Of a stretch of 64,000 bases of DNA, positions 40,421 through 50,004 are shown piece by piece. The stretch comes from an uncultured Eubacteriales bacterium (GTDB lineage Bacteria; Bacillota; Clostridia; Oscillospirales; Acutalibacteraceae), in the NCBI GenBank assembly GCA_934647945.1, contig CAKUFK010000006.1, positions 1 through 64,000 of the forward strand. Direction: 5' to 3'. Numbering within the stretch: position 1 is the stretch's first letter; every line of letters begins with the position of its first letter. Below the pieces are notes generated by a model. That model was not told the origin of the DNA. It saw only the letters and a list, made by a program, of their open reading frames with translations, and searched no databases. The position numbers and the translations under genes were made by a program.

Positions 40421-43342
40421 ATGATGCAATCCTGGATCCGAAGACTGACGGGGATCGCCGCGGCCTGCGTATCGACGCTTTGCACGATCCCGCTTTGTGC
40501 GGCCGCGCCTGCGGCCGGTTCGGACGGCGTGCAGGCGGCCGATCTTCTGGCCCTGAACGACGCGCCCGATTATATGAGTTATCTGGCGGCCCACGCCGGC
40601 GCCTCCCGTCCGTCCGGGCGGATCGTCCTGACTTCGGCGCAGGTCAGCGGGGAAGAGGGGAGCCGCCGGGTGACCGGGTATCTGGATGCCCGGCAGGAGG
40701 CCGTCCTGACCGAGGAGGGCGGATATGTCGAATACACTTTTGATGTGGAAGAGGCCGGGTTTTACACCATCACGGCGAAATTCTGCGTTCCGGAAGGGCG
40801 GCATACGGCGGCAGAGCGGGATATCCTCGTCAACGGCGAGCTCCCTTACGCCGAGGCGGCGGCCGTGACCTTCAAACGCCGCTGGGTCAACAGCGGCAGC
40901 ATCCGGCAGGACACCCGCGGCAACGATATCCGCCCCATACAGGAAGAAGAGGAGGGCTGGCAGTGCCGCACCCTCACCGATCCGTTGGGATACCACGCGG
41001 CGCCGCTGACCTTTTACTTTGAACAGGGGAGGAACACCCTGCGTTTTGACGCGGTACGGGAGCCCCTGATTCTCGAGGCGCTGATCCTCGAGGCGCCGCA
41101 GGAGCTGCCGTCCTATGCGGAGCTTGCAGCTACTTACGAAAGCAAGGGTTATGCCGATGGGACACAGACGCCCATCACGCTGCAGGGAGAGGACGCGGAT
41201 ATCAAATCGGATCAGACCCTGGCCCCCGCGAGCGACCGTTCCTCTCCCGCGACCGTGCCGAGCAGCCCGTCTAAAATCCGGCTGAACACCATCGGTGGGG
41301 AGAGCTTTGCCCAGACGGGACAGTTTATAACCTGGAAATTCGAGGTGACACAGGCCGGTTTATATACGTTCGCGTTCAAATGGCGCCAGAATATCCAGCG
41401 GGGCCTGACCTCGGTGCGGCGGGTTATCCTGGATAACGAGGTCCCCTGTGCGGAGCTGAACCAGGTGGAATTCCCCTATGGCGGCGGCTGGAACCTCGAT
41501 ACCCTGGGAGACGGCACGTCCGATTACCGCTTCTTTCTGGATGAGGGCTGGCATGAGATCACGCTCGAGGTCACCTTGGGCGACATGGGCAAGGTGGTCC
41601 GCCTAGCACAGCATAGCATGGAAGAGCTCAACCGCATCTACCGGCGGATTCTGATGATTACCGGCAGCACACCTGACATCAATCGGGATTATCATTTTGA
41701 AAAACTGATTGCGGGCGATCTTGAAGCGCTGGCGGAACAGGCGGCGGCGCTGGAATCGATCTGCGACGAGGTGGAAGCCATCACCGGCTCCCGCGGCGCC
41801 AATGTGGCGTCGGTGACGGCCCTGGCCCGCCAATGCCTCCGCTTCAGCAATAAGCCTGAGGATATCGCCAAAGGGTTCTCGGTGTTCAAAACCAATTTGG
41901 GCGCGCTCGGCACCTGGATCATGAGCATCGCGTCCCAGCCCCTGGAAATCGATTACCTGATCGTCCAGCCTGCCGGAACGCCTCTCCCCCGGGCGGACGC
42001 CTCCTTCCTCCAATCGGTTTGGCACGAGCTGCAGATGTTCGCCTATTCCTTTGTGGAGGATTACAATTCGGTGGCGGATACCGCCGCCGTGGACAACTAC
42101 CGCAACGAAACCCCTTTGCGGATCTGGATCACCAACGGACGGGATCAGGCGCAGATCATCAAAGGCATCCTCGACGATACCTTTACCCCCCTCACCGGGA
42201 TCCGCACCAAAATCGAGCTTGTGCAGGATACCGCGATGCTGCCGGCCACCGTCGCGGGGAGAGGACCGGACATCGTGCTGAGCACTTATGACGGCACGCC
42301 GGTCAATTACGCCCTGAGAGGGGCGGTGGCGGATCTCTCGAAATTGCCGGGATTCGAAGAGATCATCGGCCGGTTCTATGAGGATGCGATCACCCCCTAT
42401 CGGTACAACGGAGGCGTTTACGCCCTGCCGGTCACCCGGACCCTTCCGGTGATGTTTTACCGCAAGGATATCTTGCGGGATCTGGAGCTGGAGATCTCCG
42501 AAACCTGGGACGACGTCATCCAGATGGTGTCGGTGCTGGCGCAGAACAACATGACGTTCACACTGCCGGTGTCGACACCGACCACGCCCGGGACCGGAAC
42601 GGGATCGTTCTACATGTTCCTGTTCCAGCACGGCGGCCAGATTTACAGGGAGGACGGGATTGCCTCGGGGCTGGATTCCGATGTGGCGTCCATCGCTTTC
42701 AAGGAATGGACGAATTATTACATCAACTACGAGTTCCCGAAAACCTATGATTTTGTCAACCGCTTCCGCCTGGGTGAAACGCCGATCGGCATCGCGGATC
42801 TCAGCGCGTACAACAACCTGATGGTGTCGGCCCCCGAGATCAAGGGCCTGTGGGATTTTACCGTTGTGCCCGGAACCAGGCAGGAGGACGGCACGGTCGA
42901 CCATTCGGTAGCCTCCACAGGCACGGCCTGTATGCTCTTCACCTCCTGTACCCAGCCGGATCTGGCATGGGAGGTGCTCGACTGGTGGACGTCCGCCGAG
43001 ACCCAGACCCGGTTCGGGTCGGAAATGGAAAGCCTGCTCGGCGCTTCCGCGCGGTATGCCACAGCCAACCGGGAGGCGTTCTCCCAGCTCGCCTGGAGCG
43101 TGGAGGAGTATAAGACCATCGAAGCGCAGCGTGCCTGGGCGCAGGGAGTCCCGGAGGTGCCGGGCGGCTATTTCACCTCCCGTCATATCGACAACGCCTT
43201 CCGCCGCGTGACCTACTATTGGGAGGATCCCAAGGACACCCTGACCGATTACGTCTATACCATCAACCAGGAAATCACCGGCAAACGGAAGGAATTCGGC
43301 CTGCCGTATGTCGAACAGGAGAGGGGAGGCAAAGCATCGTGA
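40421..43342 (+). CDS. Solute-binding protein fused to two carbohydrate-binding-like domains
   Basis: About 973 residues from the ATG at 40421 (AGAAAGG 10 nt upstream). Signal peptide (about 1-28) without lipobox; jelly-roll 1 (about 80-225, EGGYVEYTFDVEEAGFYTI); jelly-roll 2 (about 240-395, TGQFITWKFEVTQAGLYTF); a helical connector (about 400-555). An extracellular sugar-binding fold (about 560-960) includes RIWITNGRDQAQIIKGILDD, GPDIVLSTYDGTPVNYALRG and MFYRKDILRDLEL. Ordinary binding proteins are 400-500 residues, so this is a doubled, two-module capture protein. Its stop overlaps the GTG of the permease in a GTGA junction, so it serves that transporter. Confidence 0.85.
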   Translation: MMQSWIRRLTGIAAACVSTLCTIPLCAAAPAAGSDGVQAADLLALNDAPDYMSYLAAHAGASRPSGRIVLTSAQVSGEEGSRRVTGYLDARQEAVLTEEGGYVEYTFDVEEAGFYTITAKFCVPEGRHTAAERDILVNGELPYAEAAAVTFKRRWVNSGSIRQDTRGNDIRPIQEEEEGWQCRTLTDPLGYHAAPLTFYFEQGRNTLRFDAVREPLILEALILEAPQELPSYAELAATYESKGYADGTQTPITLQGEDADIKSDQTLAPASDRSSPATVPSSPSKIRLNTIGGESFAQTGQFITWKFEVTQAGLYTFAFKWRQNIQRGLTSVRRVILDNEVPCAELNQVEFPYGGGWNLDTLGDGTSDYRFFLDEGWHEITLEVTLGDMGKVVRLAQHSMEELNRIYRRILMITGSTPDINRDYHFEKLIAGDLEALAEQAAALESICDEVEAITGSRGANVASVTALARQCLRFSNKPEDIAKGFSVFKTNLGALGTWIMSIASQPLEIDYLIVQPAGTPLPRADASFLQSVWHELQMFAYSFVEDYNSVADTAAVDNYRNETPLRIWITNGRDQAQIIKGILDDTFTPLTGIRTKIELVQDTAMLPATVAGRGPDIVLSTYDGTPVNYALRGAVADLSKLPGFEEIIGRFYEDAITPYRYNGGVYALPVTRTLPVMFYRKDILRDLELEISETWDDVIQMVSVLAQNNMTFTLPVSTPTTPGTGTGSFYMFLFQHGGQIYREDGIASGLDSDVASIAFKEWTNYYINYEFPKTYDFVNRFRLGETPIGIADLSAYNNLMVSAPEIKGLWDFTVVPGTRQEDGTVDHSVASTGTACMLFTSCTQPDLAWEVLDWWTSAETQTRFGSEMESLLGASARYATANREAFSQLAWSVEEYKTIEAQRAWAQGVPEVPGGYFTSRHIDNAFRRVTYYWEDPKDTLTDYVYTINQEITGKRKEFGLPYVEQERGGKAS

Positions 43343-44280
43343 CCAAAACCATCCCCCTGCGGGCGGCCCCGCGGAAGAACGGCCTGCTCCGCCGCAAAGG
43401 ACGGGAAATCGCGAAAAACTGGGACGCCTATTTGTTCGCCGCCCCGTTTTTCCTGATCTTCATCGTATTCACCGTGCTGCCGGTGGCCATCTCGATCGGC
43501 CTGAGCTTCACCTATTACAATATCCTGCAGGCACCGAGCTTTGTCGGGCTGCAAAATTACTTCAACCTCTTCCTGAACGACGATACCTTCCTCACCGCGA
43601 TCAAAAATACCCTCCTGATCGCGGTCATCACCGGGCCCATTGGGTATCTGGCCTCCTTTTTGTTTGCTTGGTTCATTAACGAGCTCAACCCCAAGCTGCG
43701 GGCGTTCATGATCGTCGTGTTCTATGCGCCCTCTATCTCGGGCAACGTTTATATGGTCTGGTCCATCCTCTTTTCCGGGGATACATACGGCTACATCAAC
43801 TCGTTTTTGCTCAATATGGGGATCATCCACAAGCCGGTGGAATGGCTCACCGATCCGAACACCATGCTGCCTGTCGTCATCATCGTGATGCTGTGGATGA
43901 GCCTGGGCTCCGGGTTCCTCGCGTTCGTCGCCGGCTTGCAGACGGTGGACAAATCCATGTACGAGGCGGGGTATGTCGAAGGGGTCAAAAACCGCTGGCA
44001 GGAGCTGTGGCATATCACCCTCCCTTCCATGAAGCCGCAGCTTCTTTTCGGCGCCGTCATGTCCATCACCGCGGCGTTCTCCGCCGGAGACGTCACCAGC
44101 GCGCTGTGCGGTTTCCCCTCGACGGATTACGCGGCTCATACCATGATCAACCATCTCAATGATTACGGCAATATCCGGTTCGAAATGGGGTACGCCTGCG
44201 CGATCGCCACCCTGCTCTTCTTTTTGATGATCGGATGCAATCAGCTCATACAGCGGCTGCTGCGCAAGGTGGGGACCTGA
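43339..44280 (+). CDS. Sugar ABC transporter permease, MalF/UgpA type (pair 1)
   Basis: About 313 residues from the GTG at 43339, which overlaps the stop of the fused binding protein; GGGGAGG lies 8 nt upstream. Six membrane segments. The ATPase-coupling EAA loop reads YEAGYVEGVKNRWQELWHIT followed by LPSMKPQ. An N-terminal basic stretch precedes NWDAYLFAAPFFLIF, usual for this type. It pairs with the next gene. No ATP-binding subunit is in the window, so a shared MsmX/UgpC-like ATPase elsewhere is expected. Confidence 0.93.
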   Translation: MTKTIPLRAAPRKNGLLRRKGREIAKNWDAYLFAAPFFLIFIVFTVLPVAISIGLSFTYYNILQAPSFVGLQNYFNLFLNDDTFLTAIKNTLLIAVITGPIGYLASFLFAWFINELNPKLRAFMIVVFYAPSISGNVYMVWSILFSGDTYGYINSFLLNMGIIHKPVEWLTDPNTMLPVVIIVMLWMSLGSGFLAFVAGLQTVDKSMYEAGYVEGVKNRWQELWHITLPSMKPQLLFGAVMSITAAFSAGDVTSALCGFPSTDYAAHTMINHLNDYGNIRFEMGYACAIATLLFFLMIGCNQLIQRLLRKVGT

Positions 44281-44379
44281 TGCGGATCCCCCGCGGACAG
44301 CCCGTCTTGACGGCTTGCCGCCGGCGGAGAAAGCTTGTGCCCCCCGGTCTCCGGCTTTGATGAAAGGAATGGTCATCCT

Positions 44380-45261
44380 ATGGCAGCCAAAACCATCTCT
44401 CTCAGAACCCGGCGGAACAGCCGCCTGCACGGGCGCTCTCGGGCCGGAAATCTTCTCAATTTCCTGTTTCTGGCCCTGATCGGCGTGTTTATGGCGCTGC
44501 CCATGGTATATGCGGTCAGCAGCGCTTTCAAGCCCCTCGACGAGCTGTTCCTGTTTCCGCCCCGGTTTCTCGTCCGCCGGCCCACCCTCGACAATTTCAG
44601 CGATCTGTTCCGGCTGATGTCCACCTCCTGGGTTCCCTTCACCCGGTACATGTTCAACACCGTCATGCTTGCCGTGCTGGCGACGGCAGGAAACGTGGTG
44701 ATCTGCTCCATGGCGGCCTATATGCTGGAAAAACGGAAATTTCCAGGCTCCGGGCTGATGTATCAGACGGTGGTGCTGGCCCTGATGTTCTCAGGCGCGG
44801 TCACCGCCATTCCGAACTATCTGATTATGGCGCGGCTGAACTGGATCGACAACTATCTCTCGCTGATCGTCCCCGCCTTTGCCACCCCCATCGGGCTATT
44901 CCTCATGAAGCAGTTCATGGGCATCGTCCACGACAGCCTGATCGAATCGGCCAAGCTGGATGGGGCGAGCGAATGGCAGATTTTCTGGAGGATCGTCATG
45001 CCCATCGTCCGCCCCGCCTGGCAGACCCTTATCATCTTCTCCTTCCAGTCCACCTGGAATATGACCGGCGGCACTTTTATTTTCAGCGAGGAGCTGAAAA
45101 CCCTGCCCTCCGCGCTCAGCCAGGTGCTGCAGGGCGGGATTGCCCGCACCGGCGTCAGCTGCGCGGTGGCGCTGCTGATCATGATCATTCCGATCGTGGT
45201 GTTCATCGGGTCGGAAAGCAAGGTGCTGGAGACCATGGGCACCTCCGGCATCAAAGAATAG
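44380..45261 (+). CDS. Sugar ABC transporter permease, MalG/UgpE type (pair 1)
   Basis: About 293 residues from the ATG at 44380 (GAAAGGAA about 12 nt upstream); the longer frame from 44335 starts in the spacer. Six membrane segments, PMVYAVSSAFKPLDELF near the start, and the EAA-type loop ESAKLDGASEWQIFWRIVMP. Second half of the permease heterodimer with the preceding gene, separated by 99 bp without features. Confidence 0.93.
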   Translation: MAAKTISLRTRRNSRLHGRSRAGNLLNFLFLALIGVFMALPMVYAVSSAFKPLDELFLFPPRFLVRRPTLDNFSDLFRLMSTSWVPFTRYMFNTVMLAVLATAGNVVICSMAAYMLEKRKFPGSGLMYQTVVLALMFSGAVTAIPNYLIMARLNWIDNYLSLIVPAFATPIGLFLMKQFMGIVHDSLIESAKLDGASEWQIFWRIVMPIVRPAWQTLIIFSFQSTWNMTGGTFIFSEELKTLPSALSQVLQGGIARTGVSCAVALLIMIIPIVVFIGSESKVLETMGTSGIKE

Positions 45262-45277
45262 GAAAGGGGGGAGTGCG

Positions 45278-47353
45278 TTGAGTCGGAAATACCTGCGTTT
45301 CGCGGTGGTGCTCGCCCTGTTGCTGGGCTTGTCCCTGCCGGTGGTAGCCGAAGCCCCTTTCTATGATTACACCTATGACGAATGGGGGGAACCGGTAGGG
45401 GCGCCGCGCGCCTACGACCTGTTTCAGGTGGCGGACGCCGCGGTGATCGGCACGGCGCTCAAGGGCCCGAGCGACCTGTGCGTCAGCGGGGACGAGATCT
45501 ATATCGCGGATACCGGCAACAACCGGATCGTGGTGTTGGACTCCGGGTTTCGTAGGGTCCGGGAGTGGAACGGGACCGACAGCCCGGACGGTCGGCTGGA
45601 TTTTGCGGCCCCGGAGGGGGTGTTCGTCGCCGAAGACGGCCGGGTGTTGATTGCGGATACTGGGAACGGGCGATTGGTCGTCACCGACCGGGAGGGCCGT
45701 TTTTTGGACGTATACGGCGCGCCCGTCACCGATATCCTGCCGGAGGACTTCCAATACCGTCCCATTAAGGTCGCCGCCGACAAGGCGGGCCGCCTCTTTG
45801 TCGTATCCCAGAGCTTCAACATGGGCCTTCTGCAATTCGACCGGGAGGGCCGGTTTATCCAGACCCTCGGGGCGGCCAAAGTCCAGGTGACGGCGTTCGA
45901 CCTGCTGTGGCGCCTCATCTCCACGAAGGAGCAGCAGGAACGGATGCAGCAGTTCGTGCCGACGGAATATAACAACCTCGCTGTGGACGAGGACGGATTT
46001 GTTTACGCGACGACGTCGATCTATGAGGAATACAATATCGAGGCCTACGGCTTGACCGCGGTGCGGAAGCTCAACGCGTCGGGCAACGACATCCTCCGCT
46101 ATTCCATGCCGCTCGGAGAGCTCGCCTATACGGTGAGGGGGCAATTCGCCGGCCCGTCCCGGATCGTGGACGTGTATGCCGGTGAGAACGGAATGTTCAG
46201 CATCCTCGACGCCAACCGCGGCCGGGTGTTCACCTATGACAACACGGGGATGCTGCTCTACATCTTCGGGACCTATGGGGACATGGGCGGGGCGCTGAAG
46301 AATCCGCGGGCCATCGACAAGTCGGGGGATCTCTTCCTAGTGCTGGACGGGTCGAAAAACACGGTGACGGCGTATTCGCCCACCGCCTACGCGCGCAGTT
46401 TCGACCGAGCAACCGCCTACCACTATCAAGACGAGTATGAGCTGGAGGCGCAGGAATGGAGGACTATCCTGTCTCTGAACGGCAACTCCAACATCGCGTA
46501 TACCGGCCTCGGAAAGGCCGCGTTCCGGACCGGCCGCTATGAAGAGGCGATGGAATATTTCCACAAGGCGGGTGACCGCGCCAACTATTCCAAAGCCTTC
46601 CAGTACCGGCGGCGGGAAATCATTGCGGACGGCTTCATGTGGGCGGTTCCGGTTTTCCTGGCCGCCCTGGCCCTGCTCGTCGTCGGCGTCAAGCTCAAGC
46701 GGCGATATTGTCCGGCCCGCGTGGATCCCCAGTCCTTCCGCGGCAAGCTCGCTTTTGGCCGGTATGTTGCCTTCCACCCGATGGATGGGTTCTGGGATCT
46801 CAAGCGGGAAAATCGCGGCAGCCTGCGGGTGGCCTTGCTCTTTACCGGCCTGCTCTGTGTGGTGATGGTCGCGCAGCGGCAGCTGACCGGCTTCCTATTC
46901 AACACCGCCAATATCAAGGAGCTGAACCTTCTTATCGAAATCTCCAAAGTCCTGCTGCCCTTCGGCCTGTGGTGCATCTCCAACTGGTGCGTCACCTCCC
47001 TGATGCAGGGGGAGGGGAAATTGCGGGATATCGCCACCATGACCGGCTACGCGCTCCTTCCCATGCTGGTGCTGAACACGGTGGGGATCGTGCTGTCCAA
47101 CCTGATGACCAGCAAAGAGGGCGATTTCTATTTCTTCTGCGTGGCGCTGGGGGCCCTCTGGAGCCTTGGGCTGATCCTGCTGGGCCACCAGCAGATCCAC
47201 GACTATACCCTGGGGCGCTCCCTGTTCGTCACCTTTCTGACCGTGGTGGTCATGGCGGTCGTGGTATTTCTCGCCATCCTGCTCATCGTGCTGCTCCAGC
47301 AGATGATCGGGTTCGGAAGCGACCTGCTGAATGAAATCTTTTACCGGGTATAA
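45278..47353 (+). CDS. NHL beta-propeller / TPR / YIP1 membrane protein
   Basis: 691 residues, TTG start preceded by AAAGGGGGGAG. Signal peptide (about 1-24). An outward-facing six-bladed-type propeller of NHL repeats (about 45-385) includes LCVSGDEIYIADTGNNRIVV and VFVAEDGRVLIADTGNGRLVV. A TPR-like helical pair (about 405-440, YTGLGKAAFRTGRYEEAMEY) leads to a membrane segment (about 449-470). A YIP1-type domain with five membrane helices (about 490-690) ends the protein. Function unknown. The gene is 16 bp after a permease and 15 bp before the DUF5696 gene, so it is a fixed part of this transport unit, perhaps a membrane scaffold or flux sensor (inference). Confidence 0.8.
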   Translation: MSRKYLRFAVVLALLLGLSLPVVAEAPFYDYTYDEWGEPVGAPRAYDLFQVADAAVIGTALKGPSDLCVSGDEIYIADTGNNRIVVLDSGFRRVREWNGTDSPDGRLDFAAPEGVFVAEDGRVLIADTGNGRLVVTDREGRFLDVYGAPVTDILPEDFQYRPIKVAADKAGRLFVVSQSFNMGLLQFDREGRFIQTLGAAKVQVTAFDLLWRLISTKEQQERMQQFVPTEYNNLAVDEDGFVYATTSIYEEYNIEAYGLTAVRKLNASGNDILRYSMPLGELAYTVRGQFAGPSRIVDVYAGENGMFSILDANRGRVFTYDNTGMLLYIFGTYGDMGGALKNPRAIDKSGDLFLVLDGSKNTVTAYSPTAYARSFDRATAYHYQDEYELEAQEWRTILSLNGNSNIAYTGLGKAAFRTGRYEEAMEYFHKAGDRANYSKAFQYRRREIIADGFMWAVPVFLAALALLVVGVKLKRRYCPARVDPQSFRGKLAFGRYVAFHPMDGFWDLKRENRGSLRVALLFTGLLCVVMVAQRQLTGFLFNTANIKELNLLIEISKVLLPFGLWCISNWCVTSLMQGEGKLRDIATMTGYALLPMLVLNTVGIVLSNLMTSKEGDFYFFCVALGALWSLGLILLGHQQIHDYTLGRSLFVTFLTVVVMAVVVFLAILLIVLLQQMIGFGSDLLNEIFYRV

Positions 47354-47368
47354 GGAGGGAAAGAGCAG

Positions 47369-49927
47369 ATGACGACCAAACGCTTATCCCTTTCTATCCT
47401 CGCCGCGTCGCTGGCGTGTGTGATGCTTCTGGGCGGTTGCGGCCTTTCTTCGGCCATTGTGGAGGGGCTCAGCGAAGAGCATTTCATTTATGCTGGCACC
47501 ACCCCACACGATCCGGAATCTCGGGAGTTCCGGGAGGTTCTTTCCCAGGACGGCCTTACCCTGTATGTCAACGACAAGACCGCCGAGATCGCCGTGCGGG
47601 ATACCGCCGGGGTGATGTGGTATTCCAATCCGCAGGAACGGGCCGCCGATCCCGTGGCATCCGAAGAAAACAAGGATAATATGTCCGCGCAGGCCCGGAT
47701 CGTCTACAGCGACAGTACCGGCAACGTCCGGTCAATGAATACCTATACCGACGCGGTCTCCCGAGGACAGTTCCGGATCACGGCCGAGGGGGATACCCTG
47801 GCTGTGCGGTATACTCTCGGCGCGGTGGAGGAAAAGAAGCTCGTCCCCATCGTCGTGGAACAGGAGCGGTTCGAGACCCTCATTCTGAACCGCCTCACCG
47901 ACACGCAGAAAAAGACTCTCGAACGGTATTACATGCTGGTGGACCTCGACAACATGCAAGACCAGAATTACCGCCGGGAGCTGGAGGTCAAATATCCCGC
48001 GGCCAAAAAAGGGCCGGTTTGGGTGCTGCGGAACAATCCGCCCGCCCCGAATATCGAGGATAAAATCCACGAGATCGTCGTAATGACCGGATATACCCGG
48101 GAGGACCTGGAGGCAGACAACGCGGCCAATCAGGTGGCGGACTCCGGCCCCGACATGGTGTTCAACCTCGTCATCCGCTACACCATAGAGGACGGCCGGC
48201 TGCTCGTGACCCTGCCGGCCGACGAGCTGGAGATGCCGACGGACTATCTGATCGAGCGGGTGTGCCTGCTGGAGCATTTCGGGGCGGCCCTAAAAGGCTC
48301 CGACGGGTACCTCCTGCTTCCGGACGGCTCCGGCTCGCTGCTCTACTTCGACAACGGCAAAGACACCCTCGCCGCATACTCGGTGCCGGTCTATGGACGG
48401 GATAAAGCCCTATATATGGAGGAGAATCCCTATAACGCGGACGGGGTCAATCTGCCGGTGTTCGGCCTGAAAAATGGGGCATCCGCGTTTCTCGCGGTGA
48501 TTGAGAAAGGGGATGCGCTTGCCAACGTGGGTGCCCGGTCCTCGGGCTCTACGACCAGCTACAATACCGTGTACGCCGAATTCCGGGTCCGGGAAAAGGC
48601 GGTGCAGACCATCGGCGGCACTGACAACGTCCAGAACATCTATCAGCAGGAACGGTATAAGGGTGCGTTTTCCGTCAGCTACCGGTTCCTGTCCGGCGAG
48701 GATGCAGGGTATGTCGGCATGGCCAAAGCCTACCGCGCCACCCTGTTCGACGGGCAGAGTGCGCCGATACGGGAAAAACGCCCGCTGTATCTGGAGCTGA
48801 TCGGGGCCATCGATGTGACCGAAAATGTGGCCGGGATCCCGGTTGGGAAAACACGGGCCCTCACCAGCTTTGAGGAGGCCGCCGCCATTCTGGAAGAGCT
48901 TGGTGCGTCGGGGGCGGATCTGTCCTCCGCGGTGGTGCGGTACAGCGGCCTGTGGAACGGCGGCATGCGGCAGGGATACGCCGACCGGCTGCATGTCGTG
49001 GGAGCGCTTGGCGGTCCGGAGGGGTTTGCCTCCCTGCGCGATACCGCCGCGGCCATGGGTGCCGCACTGTATCCGGATATCGATCTTCAATACGTCTACC
49101 GCAATTCCCCCTTCGATTCGTATAACGTCAGGCGGGACACCGCCCGTTTTCTCATTCGCACGACAGCGGCGGTTTATCCCTACAATCCGGCCACTTTTGC
49201 GCTGGACACGCAGGCCAGGCCGCGGTATCTCATCAGCCCCCGCCGTTACGGCTCCCTGTTCGCCTCGTTCGGAAGCGCGTATGCCGCGTTTTCGTGCACG
49301 GGAGTGTCCCTGCGCAGCGTGGGACGGGATCTGGCGGCGGATTATCGGGAGGGTCAGGTCGTCGACCGGCAGACCGCTCTGGACGGCCTGACTGAAGCCC
49401 TGGACGGCCTTGACGCCTATTCCCTCCTGGTGGAAAACGGCAACGCCTACACCCTGCCGCGTTCCTCCCATGTCGTGGAACTGCCGATGGATTCCTGCGG
49501 ATACGATGCCACCGACGAAAGCGTCCCGTTTTTACAGCTAGTCGTCAGCGGCTGTCTGAACTACGCGGGAAAACCCGTCAACCTGACGGCGGGCAGCCGC
49601 CGCAGCTTCCTGAGGGCTGTCGAGACAGGCGCGGGGCTGTCCTACACGGTGACGGCCGCCGGCAGCGACAAGGTGCGGGACACGGACTATACCCGCTATT
49701 TCGCCTGCGCGTGGGCGGATGTCAAGCCGTCTTTGCTCGAAACGTTGGACGAGGCGGCGCCGGCCGCGCCGACGGCCGGATTGGAAATGACCGGCCATGT
49801 GAAGCTCGCAGACGGGGTCTATCAGACGACCTTCTCGAACGGGATGCGCGTCGTGGTCAACTATACGGGGCAGCCCTATACCGGACCGGGTGTCCATGTG
49901 GAAGCCGAAAACTATGCGGTTCTGTAA
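47369..49927 (+). CDS. DUF5696-type lipoprotein
   Basis: 852 residues. Lipoprotein signal with lipobox LGGC (about residue 27). A large beta-rich extracellular part follows: LSQDGLTLYVNDKTAEIAVR near 60-80, ALKGSDGYLLLPDGSGSLLY near 310. A central region may be a TIM-barrel-like domain (about 480-660, including SSAVVRYSGLWNGGM and ALYPDIDLQYVY). A C-terminal beta domain ends the protein. I recognise it as the DUF5696 family by its DGSGSL and KDTLAAYSVPVYGRD segments; no activity is known. The barrel-like centre with conserved acidic residues could be a glycosidase (inference). Encoded between the YIP1 protein and permease pair 2. Confidence 0.7.
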   Translation: MTTKRLSLSILAASLACVMLLGGCGLSSAIVEGLSEEHFIYAGTTPHDPESREFREVLSQDGLTLYVNDKTAEIAVRDTAGVMWYSNPQERAADPVASEENKDNMSAQARIVYSDSTGNVRSMNTYTDAVSRGQFRITAEGDTLAVRYTLGAVEEKKLVPIVVEQERFETLILNRLTDTQKKTLERYYMLVDLDNMQDQNYRRELEVKYPAAKKGPVWVLRNNPPAPNIEDKIHEIVVMTGYTREDLEADNAANQVADSGPDMVFNLVIRYTIEDGRLLVTLPADELEMPTDYLIERVCLLEHFGAALKGSDGYLLLPDGSGSLLYFDNGKDTLAAYSVPVYGRDKALYMEENPYNADGVNLPVFGLKNGASAFLAVIEKGDALANVGARSSGSTTSYNTVYAEFRVREKAVQTIGGTDNVQNIYQQERYKGAFSVSYRFLSGEDAGYVGMAKAYRATLFDGQSAPIREKRPLYLELIGAIDVTENVAGIPVGKTRALTSFEEAAAILEELGASGADLSSAVVRYSGLWNGGMRQGYADRLHVVGALGGPEGFASLRDTAAAMGAALYPDIDLQYVYRNSPFDSYNVRRDTARFLIRTTAAVYPYNPATFALDTQARPRYLISPRRYGSLFASFGSAYAAFSCTGVSLRSVGRDLAADYREGQVVDRQTALDGLTEALDGLDAYSLLVENGNAYTLPRSSHVVELPMDSCGYDATDESVPFLQLVVSGCLNYAGKPVNLTAGSRRSFLRAVETGAGLSYTVTAAGSDKVRDTDYTRYFACAWADVKPSLLETLDEAAPAAPTAGLEMTGHVKLADGVYQTTFSNGMRVVVNYTGQPYTGPGVHVEAENYAVL

Positions 49928-50004
49928 GGGACGGACGCCGGCCGGCCTGCGCCCCCGATGCCGCAACATTTGCTGCCTGCTAAAGAAAGGGAAGGGATCT
50001 GCCT

